Below, piece after piece: positions 1-11,629 of a stretch of DNA of 64,000 bases; positions within the stretch are counted from its first letter, which is position 1; the number at the start of each line of letters is the position of its first letter. Origin of the DNA: Pholiota molesta (lineage: Eukaryota; Basidiomycota; Agaricomycetes; Agaricales; Strophariaceae). The stretch is taken from the NCBI GenBank assembly GCA_014925825.1, contig JACGCK010000007.1:186001-250000 (forward strand), written 5' to 3'. The position numbers and the translations under genes were made by a program. The notes beneath the pieces are model-generated. The model saw only the letters and a program-made list of their open reading frames with translations. It made no database searches and was not told where the DNA came from.

Positions 1-124
1 TGCTTCGGCCGGCACCAGGTCGCAGGTCACAGGTCACCCAGGTCACGCCAGCGGATTGGAACTTCTCAGGCAAGGAATGGGTTGGGAATTCAATTGCGAC
101 GAACAGTCACGCACTTCGCGAAAA

Positions 125-377
125 GAGTAAAAATCACGTGCTCAATCATCACGGTCACAAGGTAATTACTTCGTTCGACGTTCGTCGTTCGCCTTTGAAC
201 ACATTCTCCACATTCTCCACCGCCCGCTCACCGTCTCCAGGGCACACGTTCTTTCACATCCCAAAGCTAGTTAGGACGCAGTACGCGTAGTCAAGTAGTG
301 AGCACTCAGCGTACATCCATCTGCCATCGATAATCCCATCCCAGCGAACTTCACCCGGCCCAAACGCAACAGAAACT
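125..377 (+). promoter_or_regulatory. Conserved 5' leader of family X copy 1
   Basis: The 250 bases upstream of the copy 1 start codon are shared with copy 2 (10205-10430) and, more distantly, with copy 3 on the minus strand (about 23028-22775). The conserved block holds a TCACGTG box (CACGTG E-box) at 134-140, followed by GGTCACAAGGT and TTCGACGTTCG. Preservation in all three copies suggests a promoter or 5' UTR element. That role is an inference; the similarity could also simply mark the extent of the duplication. Confidence 0.4.
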
Positions 378-2238
378 ATGCTTAGCTTGCAGCGAGTGCG
401 TTCTCGCCTCTACCGGCCCTTCCGCCAGCTCTATCGTCGACCTGCTTCAGCGCTGAATCCATGGTGCCCCATAGAACCTGCACATACCTTAGAGGTACCC
501 TTAGGAACCAGGATGCTTGCGGTATGTTTCTCCCACACGTCAAGCGTATGCAGCACAGTTTGTTGATTCTCCCCAAGACATCGAAAGTGGAGAACCGAAA
601 GCAACGCCCAGGATGTCCGCAAGGCCCGCATATCTCCCCTACTTTCGAGCTGCGCACGCTGTGCTCTGAGCGACTGTCGGCCGTGGGCCAGGAGATTATT
701 GATTTGTCGGGGAAGGCATGGCCCTGCGGGCCCACCCTCATCAGCGGACACGAGCCTCGGTGTGCATATGAATATGTATGTGGCGCGCGCGGGCACTATG
801 TCCTGACACCTTATCCTGAGGGCACGCGAGGGTTCTTTTATTTTCATAGTCCCGCGGATGGGCCCGAACTCTGTGCAGGGGTGCGTTTCCGGATCTGCGA
901 GAGCGCGGCGGAGTTCGCGCGCGGCCGGGACCTGCTGGGCATGCGCGGCAACATGTGGGGCCCCAAGGTGCTGGAGCTCGTGATAGTGATAGTGATAGAT
1001 TATACACAGCACTGGCCCCTCCTGGGCCGCTGTGTCCCGAAGGTTATCCCGATACATGCCAGCTACGTATCTTCGCCTCCGGACCCAGAACACATTGATC
1101 ATACAGAAATGTCCCTCCAGCTCTTCGCCTAGACGTCCATATGACCCCCATGCCCAAGGTAAATTAAGAGACCATCCCTGCACCACCTGTACTACTTCTT
1201 GGCAAACTGACCAACCAATCCAGAGGCATAGCCGGGACCAGAATCGGCGTGTCATCAAAAATACGGAGGATTTCATAAGTAAATTTTCCGAGTAACCATG
1301 TAATTTCCCTATTGTTAATGAGTATCCGCAATTTGCTCAACGGATTCAGTGCTTGTATAAGACCCCAGTCTGGGACCTCAGCAGCTAGCTTTTTCGTGAA
1401 CGTGGTTCTTAAAGCGTTGATCTCCAAGTTTGCCTCACACTCTAGTAGGGCATGTTCTGGAGATTCAACTGCTGACTTGCAGAACCTGCATACTCTCTTT
1501 TCTCGTGGGATCTTTGGTCGGCGGTGCTCGGTATGTCTCAATCTCTCCAGTGCTAATTGATGACAGGACAGGATTAACCTCGTAAGAGACTTTCGATGAT
1601 CTGCATTTGGTATCAAGTATAAAGTCAACAAAGGATTTCTAGCGTTATGCCGCGTAGAGCAGCTGATAGACGAGGCGCTCATCGACGATCTCGATAGATT
1701 GGACGGCTTATGGAACATGAAACAATACCAGTATCTCCTCTCCGACCCGTTCGACCTCAATCTCGCAAAATCAAAGCAAAAAATTATGTATGTCACACGC
1801 ACAAAGGCGGTGCGGCTGGCCTTTCCGCAGCAAGTGTTTTGCTCCACGCCGAACTTCTTTCCACTGACGGGTGAGGCATTCCATCCTCCTCGCGTCCGCG
1901 CTCGCGTACTGATCTCGCGCTTTGTAGGCTCTTTCAAAGCGCAGTTCGAACTCTCCAGCCTCCCTGAACACAAAGCGCTCGGGCCCACACTTGTTATCCG
2001 TGTGCTCGATATCGTTGACCCTATCGCTGAGGATCCGCGCTATGACGGGGTGCCCCCTGTGCCTGTCCCGGGCACGCTCTTGCAGCGAATGTTTCGCGGA
2101 CGGCTATGTGCGCTGGCCATCCCGCTGAAGCTCCAGCCGATGGCGGAGGACCTTCTCGCTCGCAAAGATGACGTGGGGGTGAGTGCTGATGACGTCTGGA
2201 GTGTTTTTGCTGCTAATCCAGGCTGTTTTGTGTGCTGA
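378..2238 (+). pseudogene. Family X copy 1, disrupted by a LINE fragment
   Basis: This copy of an unrecognised protein family is nearly identical to the intact copy 2 at 10431-11614. Exon 1 is 378-521. A 56-nt intron follows (522-577, GTATGT donor, AAG acceptor). Exon 2 opens at 578 and is colinear with copy 2 up to the codons for VLEL at about 978. There it is broken by about 634 bases of foreign sequence (979-1612) and resumes at 1613 with KYKVNKGF. The second half stays open to the stop at 2236-2238, but after about 2178 the tail differs from copy 2. No single product can span the insert, so this is a pseudogene unless the insert is spliced, for which I see no clean signal. Confidence 0.75.
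979..1612 (-). mobile_element. 5'-truncated non-LTR retrotransposon (LINE) 3' end
   Basis: Read on the minus strand, 1612 to about 1164 encodes the C-terminal end of a LINE polyprotein. It has a CCHC zinc knuckle of form C-x2-C-x8-H-x4-C (CRFCKSAVESPEHALLEC), as is common after the reverse transcriptase of fungal LINEs. The reverse transcriptase itself is absent, so the copy is strongly 5'-truncated. The 3' end is a short tandem repeat, read as TGATAG units on the plus strand at about 981-1001. The sequence is missing from the otherwise identical copy 2 (junction near 11040), which defines the insertion. I see no clear target-site duplication. Confidence 0.75.
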
Positions 2239-3713
2239 AACTGCCTAAACGGGGGTAAGTTTTCTGAAATGAGCGTAGGTCACACCGTCCAATCGGGTTC
2301 TGGTATAATGCGCGCAGAGTTTAGCCCACCCCGAAGGGCAAGCTATCCGCACCCCGCGTCTATCTACCTACATACGTGCTCGCTCACCAGCATAGAGTCG
2401 GGCCCTACGTACGTACTCGCTTGTCCCGTATGTACTCTGTAACTCTAATTAGATAGTTTGCAATGAAACAAAAATGAACAACTTACGAAACACTTTGCGC
2501 AAAGGTTTTGCGGCCATTCGCACTTGCTCTATAACTCCAATTAGATAGCTTTCAATAAAATGAAACTGACCAACTTACAATCCACTTTGCGCAGTGATTT
2601 TTTTCGAAGGGAAGTCTTGCGGTCTGCAGCTGAGCTCGTGTGATGGATTTAAGACCTTGCCAAGCTGTCCGTCGAACTCGTTGTACATGGAACTCAAGGA
2701 ATCACGGTTATTTTTTATCTGTAAGAAACAAGTGGATTCAGATGTCTTTTTCAATTATTCCGATGAAGATCACTCACACTGCGTGAAACACAATTCCAAT
2801 CTCCTGTTAATTACATGGTAAGCAAAAACCCCAAATCAAATTAGGAACACTGACCAGAGGGTGTGGAGAACATAAGAAACCACGTACGCGATCTCGCGGG
2901 AAGTCCGAATATCTATATTTAAAATAAGCCGCCAAAATTCAAATAAAGCGAATCTAGAGCGAATCCACGTACGAGACCGTAGCATTGCTCACGGAAAATC
3001 TAGATCTAAAATCAGTGCTGAAACAACATAAACCTGGAACCTGCCCAAATCAATCACATACCATCTCAGTTTTCCGTGCTCACAGGAAATCCAAAAGTCT
3101 AATCGAAATATGGGCTGCCTAATTAGTGCCAATATACTAAGAATCAACTACATGCCATTCTGCGCTGTGATTAAGAATGTCCCACAACAGAACGACGGCC
3201 ACGGGAACTCGAAAAATCAAGTTAGATTTGAGAACTGATATAAAAGCCGCGTGAATACAAGATGTAAATATAAAAATTGGGTTTGACTCACAGATATGTT
3301 GGTTTGCGGGACGTCCAAAAATCGATTTTGAAGTGTGATCAGCACGCAAAAATAACAGCCATAAAGTATCAATAAAGTGACGGAAAGTCAAAACATCGAA
3401 TTTGAATGAGATGGAGAAATTAGCATGGCGACTACACTATCCAAGCATAAAAAGAGACATCTGCATAGAGTTACAGAAGCGACATGGATGTATGAAGCAG
3501 AAGGCTACACATGGGCGCTTGAATTAGAAATGCACAATCAAAGCCAAAGACAATTTGAATCGTGCAGGAAAACAACATACATAATAGAGTACTCACATAT
3601 CTAGTCACTGGAATAGGGTGACGCTATCGTAGATAGGGCTGCGGCAGAGATAGAATATAGCATTACGACGGGTTAGGATGGTATGAATTCCATCGAAAAG
3701 TCTCCAGTCTTTA
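2239..3713. other. AT-rich non-coding stretch
   Basis: I see no convincing gene here; the open frames are short and resemble nothing I recognise. The only structure noted is a diverged two-unit tandem repeat near 2433-2598. Confidence 0.5.
2433..2598. repeat. Two-unit tandem repeat, period about 90 bp
   Basis: Two diverged units each carry AACTCTAATTAGATAG or AACTCCAATTAGATAG, then an ACCAACTTAC-like stretch and CACTTTGCGCA. The spacing is roughly 90 bases. Confidence 0.6.
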
Positions 3714-5282
3714 GGGCTAGTTCGGCAACCATAATACGAGCGTATTATCAGCGTATTATGATTATTGATGAGATTCGGATTATTCCCACATCACACTCGT
3801 CACCGTCACCTGTGATGCGTGATTCTGTTCTAAAAGCGGAAGCCGAGCGGCCATCATCGGGATTCGGCAGCCATCACCAAGCCATCACCGGATTTGACGC
3901 GGCCTGCCAGCGCAGTACCATGCACAGTGCGCACTGCAAGCGCAGCTGGCGCACTGAATGCACTGATTGCGCACACTCTAGTTTCTATAGTATTTGAGTA
4001 TGTGTATCACAAGGATGCACATCCAAAAATATTTAAGTCATACAACGACTGAATAAGCCTTGATTATGCTAAATATGCCCTGTCACCAATAGCCAAGTCA
4101 TAGCAATTCAATGCCAATTAACTGCATACTTAGTCAGTATCAGGCTCCTAAACCAGCCTCTCGTATCGAGAATCCTTATCTTATCAAAAAACAAATAAGG
4201 ATAAACAAAACTAAAGATGAGGAGTCTCGATAGAGAGGCTGGCACAACTTGGACTCGGTGATCCCGGGCATACCTAGTAACGCGTAACATAAGGCTTATT
4301 AATAATCGCAATCAGCTTCGGCATGCCAGCAAACAAGTCACAAAGTTAACTGGAGCAACTTAACTTGCAGTTGCTTCATGCCCGTCAATGAATGTATTGT
4401 TACCCTTTTTCATTGAATTTTGGATAGATGTATCAGTGAAGACTAGAAATATCGAAAAAGGTCGGGACTTTCAACTGAAATTGCCACAGCACAGACCTTG
4501 TCATTGTCACCCAGCAGGCTGTTTCCCTCTGTCTGGGTGATTCTGCTCAAATTTTGCTCTTCTCATTCTTTCTGAACTTCAGTGGAAGCTGAATAGTAGT
4601 AAAAAGAAGCTTCAAACAATTTGACATCCCATGTTAGTAGTCTACAGAGGGCTCAAAAACCCTAATACTAGATAGAAACATTAAATCAAATAACTCATAC
4701 TACTATTTCTTGACTTCAAACTAAATTCTATTGCCAAAACTAAGCTAACAAGTATTGATTCTTCGACTATATACTGGCCCAAAGGCTAAAGATGAACTCA
4801 ACTTTGTGCTGACACATCGAAAAAATAACGATGTTGAAATGTTAAATATGAACCCTACATTAGGTGCAATAGGTATGCCCGGGATCACCGAGTCCAAGTT
4901 GTGCCAGCCTCTCTATCGAGACTCCTCATCTTTAGTTTTGTTTATCCTTATTTGTTTTTTGATAAGATAAGGATTCTCGATACGAGAGGCTGGTTTAGGA
5001 GCCTGAGTCAGTATGAGCTCTTCTTGATCACTATTACATTAAATAAAATAATGGAATAGGCTACTGCAGATGCTCTCAGGCCATTTATTTCAGAGCGCTG
5101 GCTGCATGGCAGGCCGCGTCAAATCCGGTGATGGCTGCCGATGATTGCCGCGCGGCTTCCGCTTTTAGAACAGACTCACGCATCACATGCATCACTGGTG
5201 ACGGTGACGAGCGTGATGTGGGAATAATACGAATGCCATCAATGATCATAATACGCTCGTATTATGGTTGCCGAACTAGCCC
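3714..5282. mobile_element. Non-autonomous PIF/Harbinger-like element with long TIRs
   Basis: The ends are inverted copies of each other over about 190 bases (3714-3905 and about 5092-5282) with small indels. Both start GGGCTAGTTCGGCAACC when read inward. A 3-bp TTA flanks each side (3711-3713 and 5283-5285). GGG-type ends with a TTA duplication fit the PIF/Harbinger superfamily. No transposase is encoded, and the interior contains the nested element at 4141-5005. The assignment rests on ends and duplication only. Confidence 0.65.
4141..5005. mobile_element. Nested Mutator-like (MULE-type) non-autonomous element
   Basis: Positions 4141-4276 and 4870-5005 are perfect inverted repeats of 136 bases by direct comparison, starting CAGGCTCCTAAACC. 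The 9-bp direct repeat AGTCAGTAT abuts both ends (4132-4140 and 5006-5014). Long perfect terminal repeats with a 9-bp duplication are the signature of Mutator-like elements. The 593-bp interior has no recognisable gene. It sits inside the older Harbinger-like element, and its identical ends argue for recent insertion. Confidence 0.8.
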
Positions 5283-8040
5283 TTATACTCACAGAATGCC
5301 AAGCCGGACCAATTCTCACACGTCTCCCATCACCAATTCTCCGATCGCTAAATTTTGGAATGCACAGCAAATCCAGAACCTTAGGCCCAAACTAAAGTTA
5401 CTGGTCCCGACCCCTGCAAAATCAGTGCTCAGGGATAAACCTTTCTCATACCTGTCTGCACTCCTTTCCAATCCAAGATTTCAACGGCTTCTTAATTATT
5501 CTAATAACATTCTATCCGCCACAGTATATTTCTTTTCTCTACAGTTCTCCAAGTCAAATTACTCCCAAAAACCATTTCATTCCATATTATTCCTCCGAAG
5601 CAAGTCTTCCCTTGTAACATAGTCCCGTAATATCACCCAAACGTAAATTCTATCCTGCAGAGCTAGTGCAGATATCTCCGAGTCCGATCAGGCCAATAAT
5701 TTAACAACCGTCGCATCACGGACACAACAGTATGCAGATTGTTGTCTCCATCCCCAAATCACCGCCATAGATCCAAAAACCCGCTTCTTTTTGCTAACGT
5801 CATAAGAAGCATTGCCAATATGCTACCACTGACAAAATATTCTAAACGTAACAAGTAAACGAGGGCTTCGCACTCTCTCACACTGCTACTTAGGCCCGGT
5901 GATCTATTCCTTGTGTACATTCCAATTCAATCTTTGCTACTGGCTGACAATTTGGCATGAGAACAGTATGAACAATAGACACAGTAGTCTAGCAGGGTTG
6001 AAGCGTTGCGAGCGGACATGTTATCAGAATTTGAGCTATGTACGGCAAACGTAATTTGGTGCGTGCCTGTAACTTTGCGGAAGGTGGAATCTTTAGAAGC
6101 ACAAGTCGCGAGTGGCAACGTCATCAAAGTTTAAGCTATGTACAAGATATCCCTGCAGACTGCTGTATCAACCATACGAAATGAGATTTCTTTACTCCTT
6201 TCCTAGAGCGTATTTACATTCAAATATTGAGTGTACATGTAGGGTTGAAGCATTGCGAGCGGCTTGACATGACATCAATCATCTCGCGTCTGTATGCTCC
6301 ATCATTGTGCCGGAGTCGCAATATACTGCTTCCCACCTCTCGAGCTCTGCACAAAAGAGAATGTACAAAGAGATCACGATGTAAAAAAGACTTTTACAGC
6401 ATATCCAGCGGGTGTGAAGGCGCGCGCTTGAAACTAACCACAGAGTACACGATTTTTTGCACATCATTGAGTTAATTATGGGGTCTGGTATTCTACAACA
6501 CAAAATGGTCGTCAAATATAACTGTTATGTTTGTCCTTCGATATGGGTTGAAGCAGAGGAAGCAGTCGGTAACTTGTCGCCGCCAACGAACGAGGTTAAA
6601 CGCCGCACTGGCACGCAGTCTGCACTGCCACCATTTTAGGCGCCCGTATGTGGCACAGTACGCATGCTCTCAAGATTGCGCACTGGTACATTTGTGGTAC
6701 ACATAAGAAGACGGCCGCATAATTTAATATACCTAATGTTTTATAAATTGGGAATTACAGTTGAATACAGAGACACGCATTCAGATATTAAGCTCTTTGA
6801 TAACAACGCGCTTCTCCTCTCCCAATCCACCATTTGAAATGCAGAAAACGTATCTATCTTATATCAGGGCTGTGTACTACATACACGTTTACAGTATTGT
6901 ATTAATGTTTCTCTTTATTTTTGCGACCGCGCAGCGCGATGCGGCGGCATGTACGATGCGACAACGGCGGCATCAAGATTTAATCTGGGAGCGCGTCCGC
7001 TGCTCTCTTCTAATTACATATGGACGCCTCAAACGTGTAGTAATACATAGCCCCAATAGCACTCTATTGTACGCAAGAAATTTGGAGCGTCAAGGTTAGG
7101 CCAGCCAAGGATACCCGTACCGAGCATGATCCACTCCTCCCACCCCGTTTCGCATTTCCAGTCCATTGCGCATCGCACGGGGACCTGAAAAACCCACGTC
7201 AAACCCCGTTATTAGTGCCATCAAGGGTCCTCTCGGGTGCGTTGCCAGCGAAGATGGCGCGCTTCAACTTTCCGCCTGCAAATCGATGCATTTGCTGGAT
7301 GCTTGGGTTCGGAGCATTGCATGGAATAAGCAATCTAGTGCCATTTCCCTTGATTTTACGACATAGGAATGGTTCTTACCGGGGTCAAAATCGCTGGGTG
7401 GGTGGGTATCGCCCTTGCTTGGCCGCTGAACAGATGAGGTTCACAATTTTGCAAACGTAGAAACATAAACTTCGTTATTCACACTCATCAACACACTTGA
7501 TGAAAACACAACAACGAGCTTGCTTTTCTGGATTCTAGTTGTTATTAAATGGGATATGAGCTTTCCTATTGACAACAGGGATGGCTTACAAGACACAGGC
7601 AAGGATAAGCAACGGACGCAGATGAGAAAACGGAGGAGGAGATGCAGATCGAGATTCGCTTAGCGCACGCGGACCCTGGACGAGATGTTTCCGATGCCAC
7701 CATTTTCGTTCGAAGTACGTACACATCGACCAAAGCAGTATATAAGACTACGGATATCTCAGTCATTCCCTCATTCCGCTCTCCTCTGCTTTCCTCTCCT
7801 CTCTTAGTCTTCACTCTTCTCTCGCTCTATCCCGCCGAGATCAACGGTCTGCTGAATCTGGTCAGCACCTCCGCTCGTCGATGGCGATGTCATCCGTCGT
7901 CCTAGAAGTGTGTTTCAAGTGATAAATCTGATACCTAAAGCGCTGCCCAACAGCACGCCGCCGTTCATAGCCGGGCTGTGCACAGCGTCACATACCCTTT
8001 CGCGCACCAGTACGGAATAGCGGCGCACAGCGGGGATCTG
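5283..8040. other. Gene-free region
   Basis: No gene is supported. A short direct repeat (GGGTTGAAGC[G/A]TTGCGAGCGG) occurs near 5996 and 6242. Open frames around 6227-7460 are short and lack recognisable domains or consistent splice structure. Confidence 0.45.
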
Positions 8041-9990
8041 TGAGACGAGGTGAGCCTGCCCTCCAGCCAGACATACGCACCGCACTACCATAGGCCTCCC
8101 GCAGCGGATAGCCATTCGCGCTCCGGCGCTCACCTGGAACGCGTAGTGAGTAGCCTGCTGCCACTCGTCTCTACAGCCGTGATATTGCTGACCGCCGCCC
8201 ACAGCGCCTGCCAGCCGGTTTCGTCGTCGCCAATTATGTGCGGTGCCCTTGCGCAACTGGGTCAGCAAGCCTCGGTGCTGGATATATCCAGGGTAAGTCA
8301 AAATCATGAACGATCTGATAAACATACTCACCCGTATCCCGAGGAAGCAATCGCATTCATCCCATCCATCGGCTCCTTGATAGGTCCTTCCGCCTGTTGT
8401 CGTCGTTCTCGTTGCCAAGTGCAGATGGGCGAATCTTCGGATGCCCAGCTGTTCGCGTCGTCGTTCACGCGCCACGACAAGGCGAGCTCCCGCAGACCCT
8501 CCGCTACTACGTCTGGATGGTACACAAAGGCGGCGCATCGACTTGGGGCCCGTTGTCGTCATCCTCGATGGTAAATGTACAGAAGGGCGAGTGTTCAGAC
8601 ATCGCGCCGAGCCGTTCGTGTCATGCTCATCTAAAACACGTAGTGAGTAGGTTGCTGCTCGTCGCTGCGGCAATGATATTACTCACCGCCGCCTGAAAGG
8701 CCTTTCGTCATCGTCGATTGCGCGCGATACGTGGCCTTGCGCGATTGGGTCAGCCAGCCTCGATGCTGGTTCAAAGCGATGGTAAATAGATGCTATGAAC
8801 ATTCTAATGTCCGTACTCACCCATATCCCGAGGCAGCAAGGATGCCGTTCTCGCATTCATCCCATCGGCTCCTTGACCTTCAGCCCGTCACCGCCGTCCT
8901 CGTGCTACCGAGCTGTTCGCGTCGTCGTTCGTGGGCCAGGACGAGGCTCCATCCCGCGGGCCCTCTGCCGACTCGTCTGCATGCCGCAGAAGGCGGCGCG
9001 CGTTGACTTCAAGGGCAGTGCATCTTATCGACGCTGGCCAAAAACGGTGCTACTGGTTTTCAGGCTGTAAGTCCTCTGCGGTGCAGACAAGGTAGCTCTC
9101 ACTGATTTTCGCGCAGCTGAGCAAGGTTGCTCTCGTCCCCTACCCCCTCGCGAGTCGAGCCGCTGTCGTCCAAGCCACGCCGCGAGTCGTCTATTGCATA
9201 TCCTCGCGTCGTCGTTTGGTTGCGAATTATGCGCCTGTGTCCCTTGCCGTTGTTGCAGTAGTGTGATCGCTGCGCCGCCGATTTGCCTGGGCTTACTGCT
9301 GCGGGCGTGACATTGAGATCCACATACATGGGAGCTCCGCGCTGATTCGCTCCTGCGCGCTGTAGTACCCATGGACCACGATCCGTACGATTAGAAGTCT
9401 GACGCTCGTGCGATGTGCGCCGATATCGTCCAGATTTCGCCGGCGTGGTCTTTGTGTGTCGCTCTGGAAGCGCGGCTGGTAAATTCAGCGCTCGTTGAAG
9501 TTGTCCCGCAGCTGTGTACTCTCGTCCCCTACCCTCTCTAGAGTCGAGTCGTTGTCGTCAAAGCCACGCCGCGTCGCGTATCCAACGTCGTCTCGTTGCT
9601 GACTACGCTCCGCGGCTCCGGTGTCCGAATATCGTGCGCTTGGCGCATGGCCAGAGTTGTTGTCTGTGGTAGTGATGTCGCGGCGCCGCCGTGTTGTCTA
9701 CCTGACTGCTATAAGCGTGACGCTGAGAGGAGGGGAGAACCACATACCTGGGAGCCAATGCGCGCTGTCGGTGCTGCTTGGATGAGGCTGTCAGTCTATC
9801 ATCCTATCGTCGCTGCGCCGCCCGGTGGCTTAGCTTATTGGTGTAAGTGCGATGCTGAGCGGAGGCGAGAATCCACACACTGGGGAGCTCCGCGCTGTCC
9901 ATGCTGCGTGGCGCGTGCGCCCTGCGATGCCCATGGAGCACGGCTCTCGACTTATCCGTGCGATCTGAAGGCTGACGCTCGCCAGGGAAG
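8041..9990. repeat. Field of diverged tandem repeats
   Basis: Two kinds of unit are repeated in direct orientation. The first occurs at about 8140-8560 and 8640-9010 and shares GTAGTGAGTAG, TTGGGTCAGC, TACTCACCC[G/A]TATCCCGAGG, CGGCTCCTTGA and GCTGTTCGCGTCGTCGTTC. The second occurs at about 9120-9400, 9500-9790 and 9795-9985 and shares CTCTCGTCCCCTACCC, AAGCCACGCCGCG, GCGCTGT and CCCATGGA. The units are old and eroded. No continuous coding frame runs through them on either strand, so I treat this as decayed repeat sequence, possibly remnants of a duplicated gene. Confidence 0.5.
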
Positions 9991-10430
9991 GGACGGTGCG
10001 AGGGATGGCGGAAGGCCCGAAAGCCGGAGAGAAGGCGGAACGGAAACGGGTCGGCTTGTGCTCCGGGAATTCGGATGGGCGACATTCAGCAGGCCGAGTG
10101 TGTGAAAGGAGCGAAGCGGACGGGAGCGCCAATACCTGGGCGAGGAATAGGCAGGGAATGGGTTGGGAATGGGTTCGCATCAGGTTCGCATTCAATTGCT
10201 AGAGTAGAAATCACGTGTGCAATCATTACGGTCACAAGGTGATTACTCGTTCGACGTTCGCCTTTGAACAAATCCTCCACCGCCCGCTCACCGTCTCCAG
10301 GGCACACGTTCTTTCACATCCCGAAGCTAGTTAGGACGCAGTACGCGTAGTCAGGTAGTGAGCGTACATCCATCTGCCATCGATAATCCCATCCCAGCGA
10401 ACTTCACCCGGCCCAAACGCAACAGAAACT

Positions 10431-11614
10431 ATGCTTAGCTTGCAGCGATTGCGTTCTGGCCTCTACCGGCCCTTCCGCCAGCTCTATCGTCGTCCTGCGC
10501 CAGCGCTGAATCCATGGCGCCCCATAGAATCTGCACATACCTTAGGGGTACCTACATTACCCTTAGGAACCAGGATGCTTGCGGTATGTTTCTCCCACAC
10601 GTCAAGCGTATGCAGCACAGTTTGTTGATTCTCCCCAAGACGTCGAAAGTGGAGAACCGAAAGCAACGCCCAGGATGTCCGCAAGGCCCGCATATCGCGT
10701 CTACTTTCGAGCTGCGCACGCTGCGCTCTGAGCGACTGTCGGCCGTGGGCCAGGAGATTATTGATTTGTCGGGGAAGGCATGGCCCTGCGCGCCCACCCT
10801 CATCAACGGACACGAGCCTCGGTGTGCATATGAATATGTCCGTGGCGCGCGAGGGCACTATGTCCTGACACCTTATCCTGAGGGCACGCGAGGGTTCTTT
10901 TATTTTCATAGTCCCGCGGATGGGCCCGAACTCTGTGCGGGGGTGCATTTCCGGATCTGCGAGAGCGCGGCGGAGTTCGCGCGCGGCCGGGACCTGCTGG
11001 GCGTGCGCGGCAACGTGTGGGGCCCCAAGGTGCTGGAGCTGGTCAAGTATAAAGTCAACAAAGGATTTCTAGCATTGTGCCGCGCAGAGCAGCTGGTAGA
11101 CGAGGCGCTCATCGACGATCTCGATAGATTGGACGGCTTATGGAACATGAAACAATACCAGTATCTCCTCTCCGACCCGTTCGACCTCAATCTCGCAAAA
11201 TCAAAGCAAAAAATCATGTATGTCACACGCACAAAGGCGGTCCGGCTGGTCTTTCCGCAGCAAGTGTTTTGCTCCACGCCGAACTTCTTTCCACTGACGG
11301 GTGAGGCATTCCATCCTCCTCGCGTCCGCGCTCGCGTACTGATCTCGCGCTTTGTAGGCTCTGTCAAAGCTCAGTTCGAACTCTCCAGCCTCCCTGAACA
11401 CAAAGCGCTCGGGCCCACACTTGTCATCCGCGTGCTCGATATCATTGACCCTATCGCTGAGGATCCGCGCTATGACGGGGTGCCCCCTGTGCCTGTCCCG
11501 GGCACGCTCTTGCAGCGAATGTTTCGCGGACGGCTCTGTGCGCTGGCCATCCCGCTGAAGCTCCAGCCGATGGCGGAGGACCTTCTCGCGCTTGCAAAGA
11601 CGACGTGGGCGTGA
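10431..11614 (+). CDS. Family X copy 2, conserved protein of unknown function
   Basis: Two exons (10431-10583 and 10640-11614) give about 375 residues. The intron of 56 nt has a GTATGT donor, a TTGAT branch-like site and an unusual AAG acceptor. Copy 3 has TAG at the same place, which supports the junction. The start MLSLQRLRSG is chosen because it is conserved in all three copies. I do not recognise the family. The protein has an Arg-rich N terminus, no signal peptide or membrane segment, and conserved stretches such as YPEGTRGFFYFHSPADGPEL, RICESAAEF, LRSERLSAVGQEIIDLSGK and GPTLVIRVLDIIDPIA. It is the only unbroken copy of three. A decayed HET-domain gene converges on it from the right. 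Confidence 0.7.
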
Positions 11615-11629
11615 TGGAGCGTGCGCGAG

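Noticed and set aside
3683..3997. Possible small protein-coding gene
   Set aside because: The frame lies within the long inverted repeat of the Harbinger-like element; the mirrored frame at 5128-5622 is the other repeat arm.
4132..5014. hAT-type element (8-bp duplication)
   Set aside because: The duplication extends to 9 bases (AGTCAGTAT) and the terminal repeats are 136 bases, which fits Mutator-like rather than hAT.
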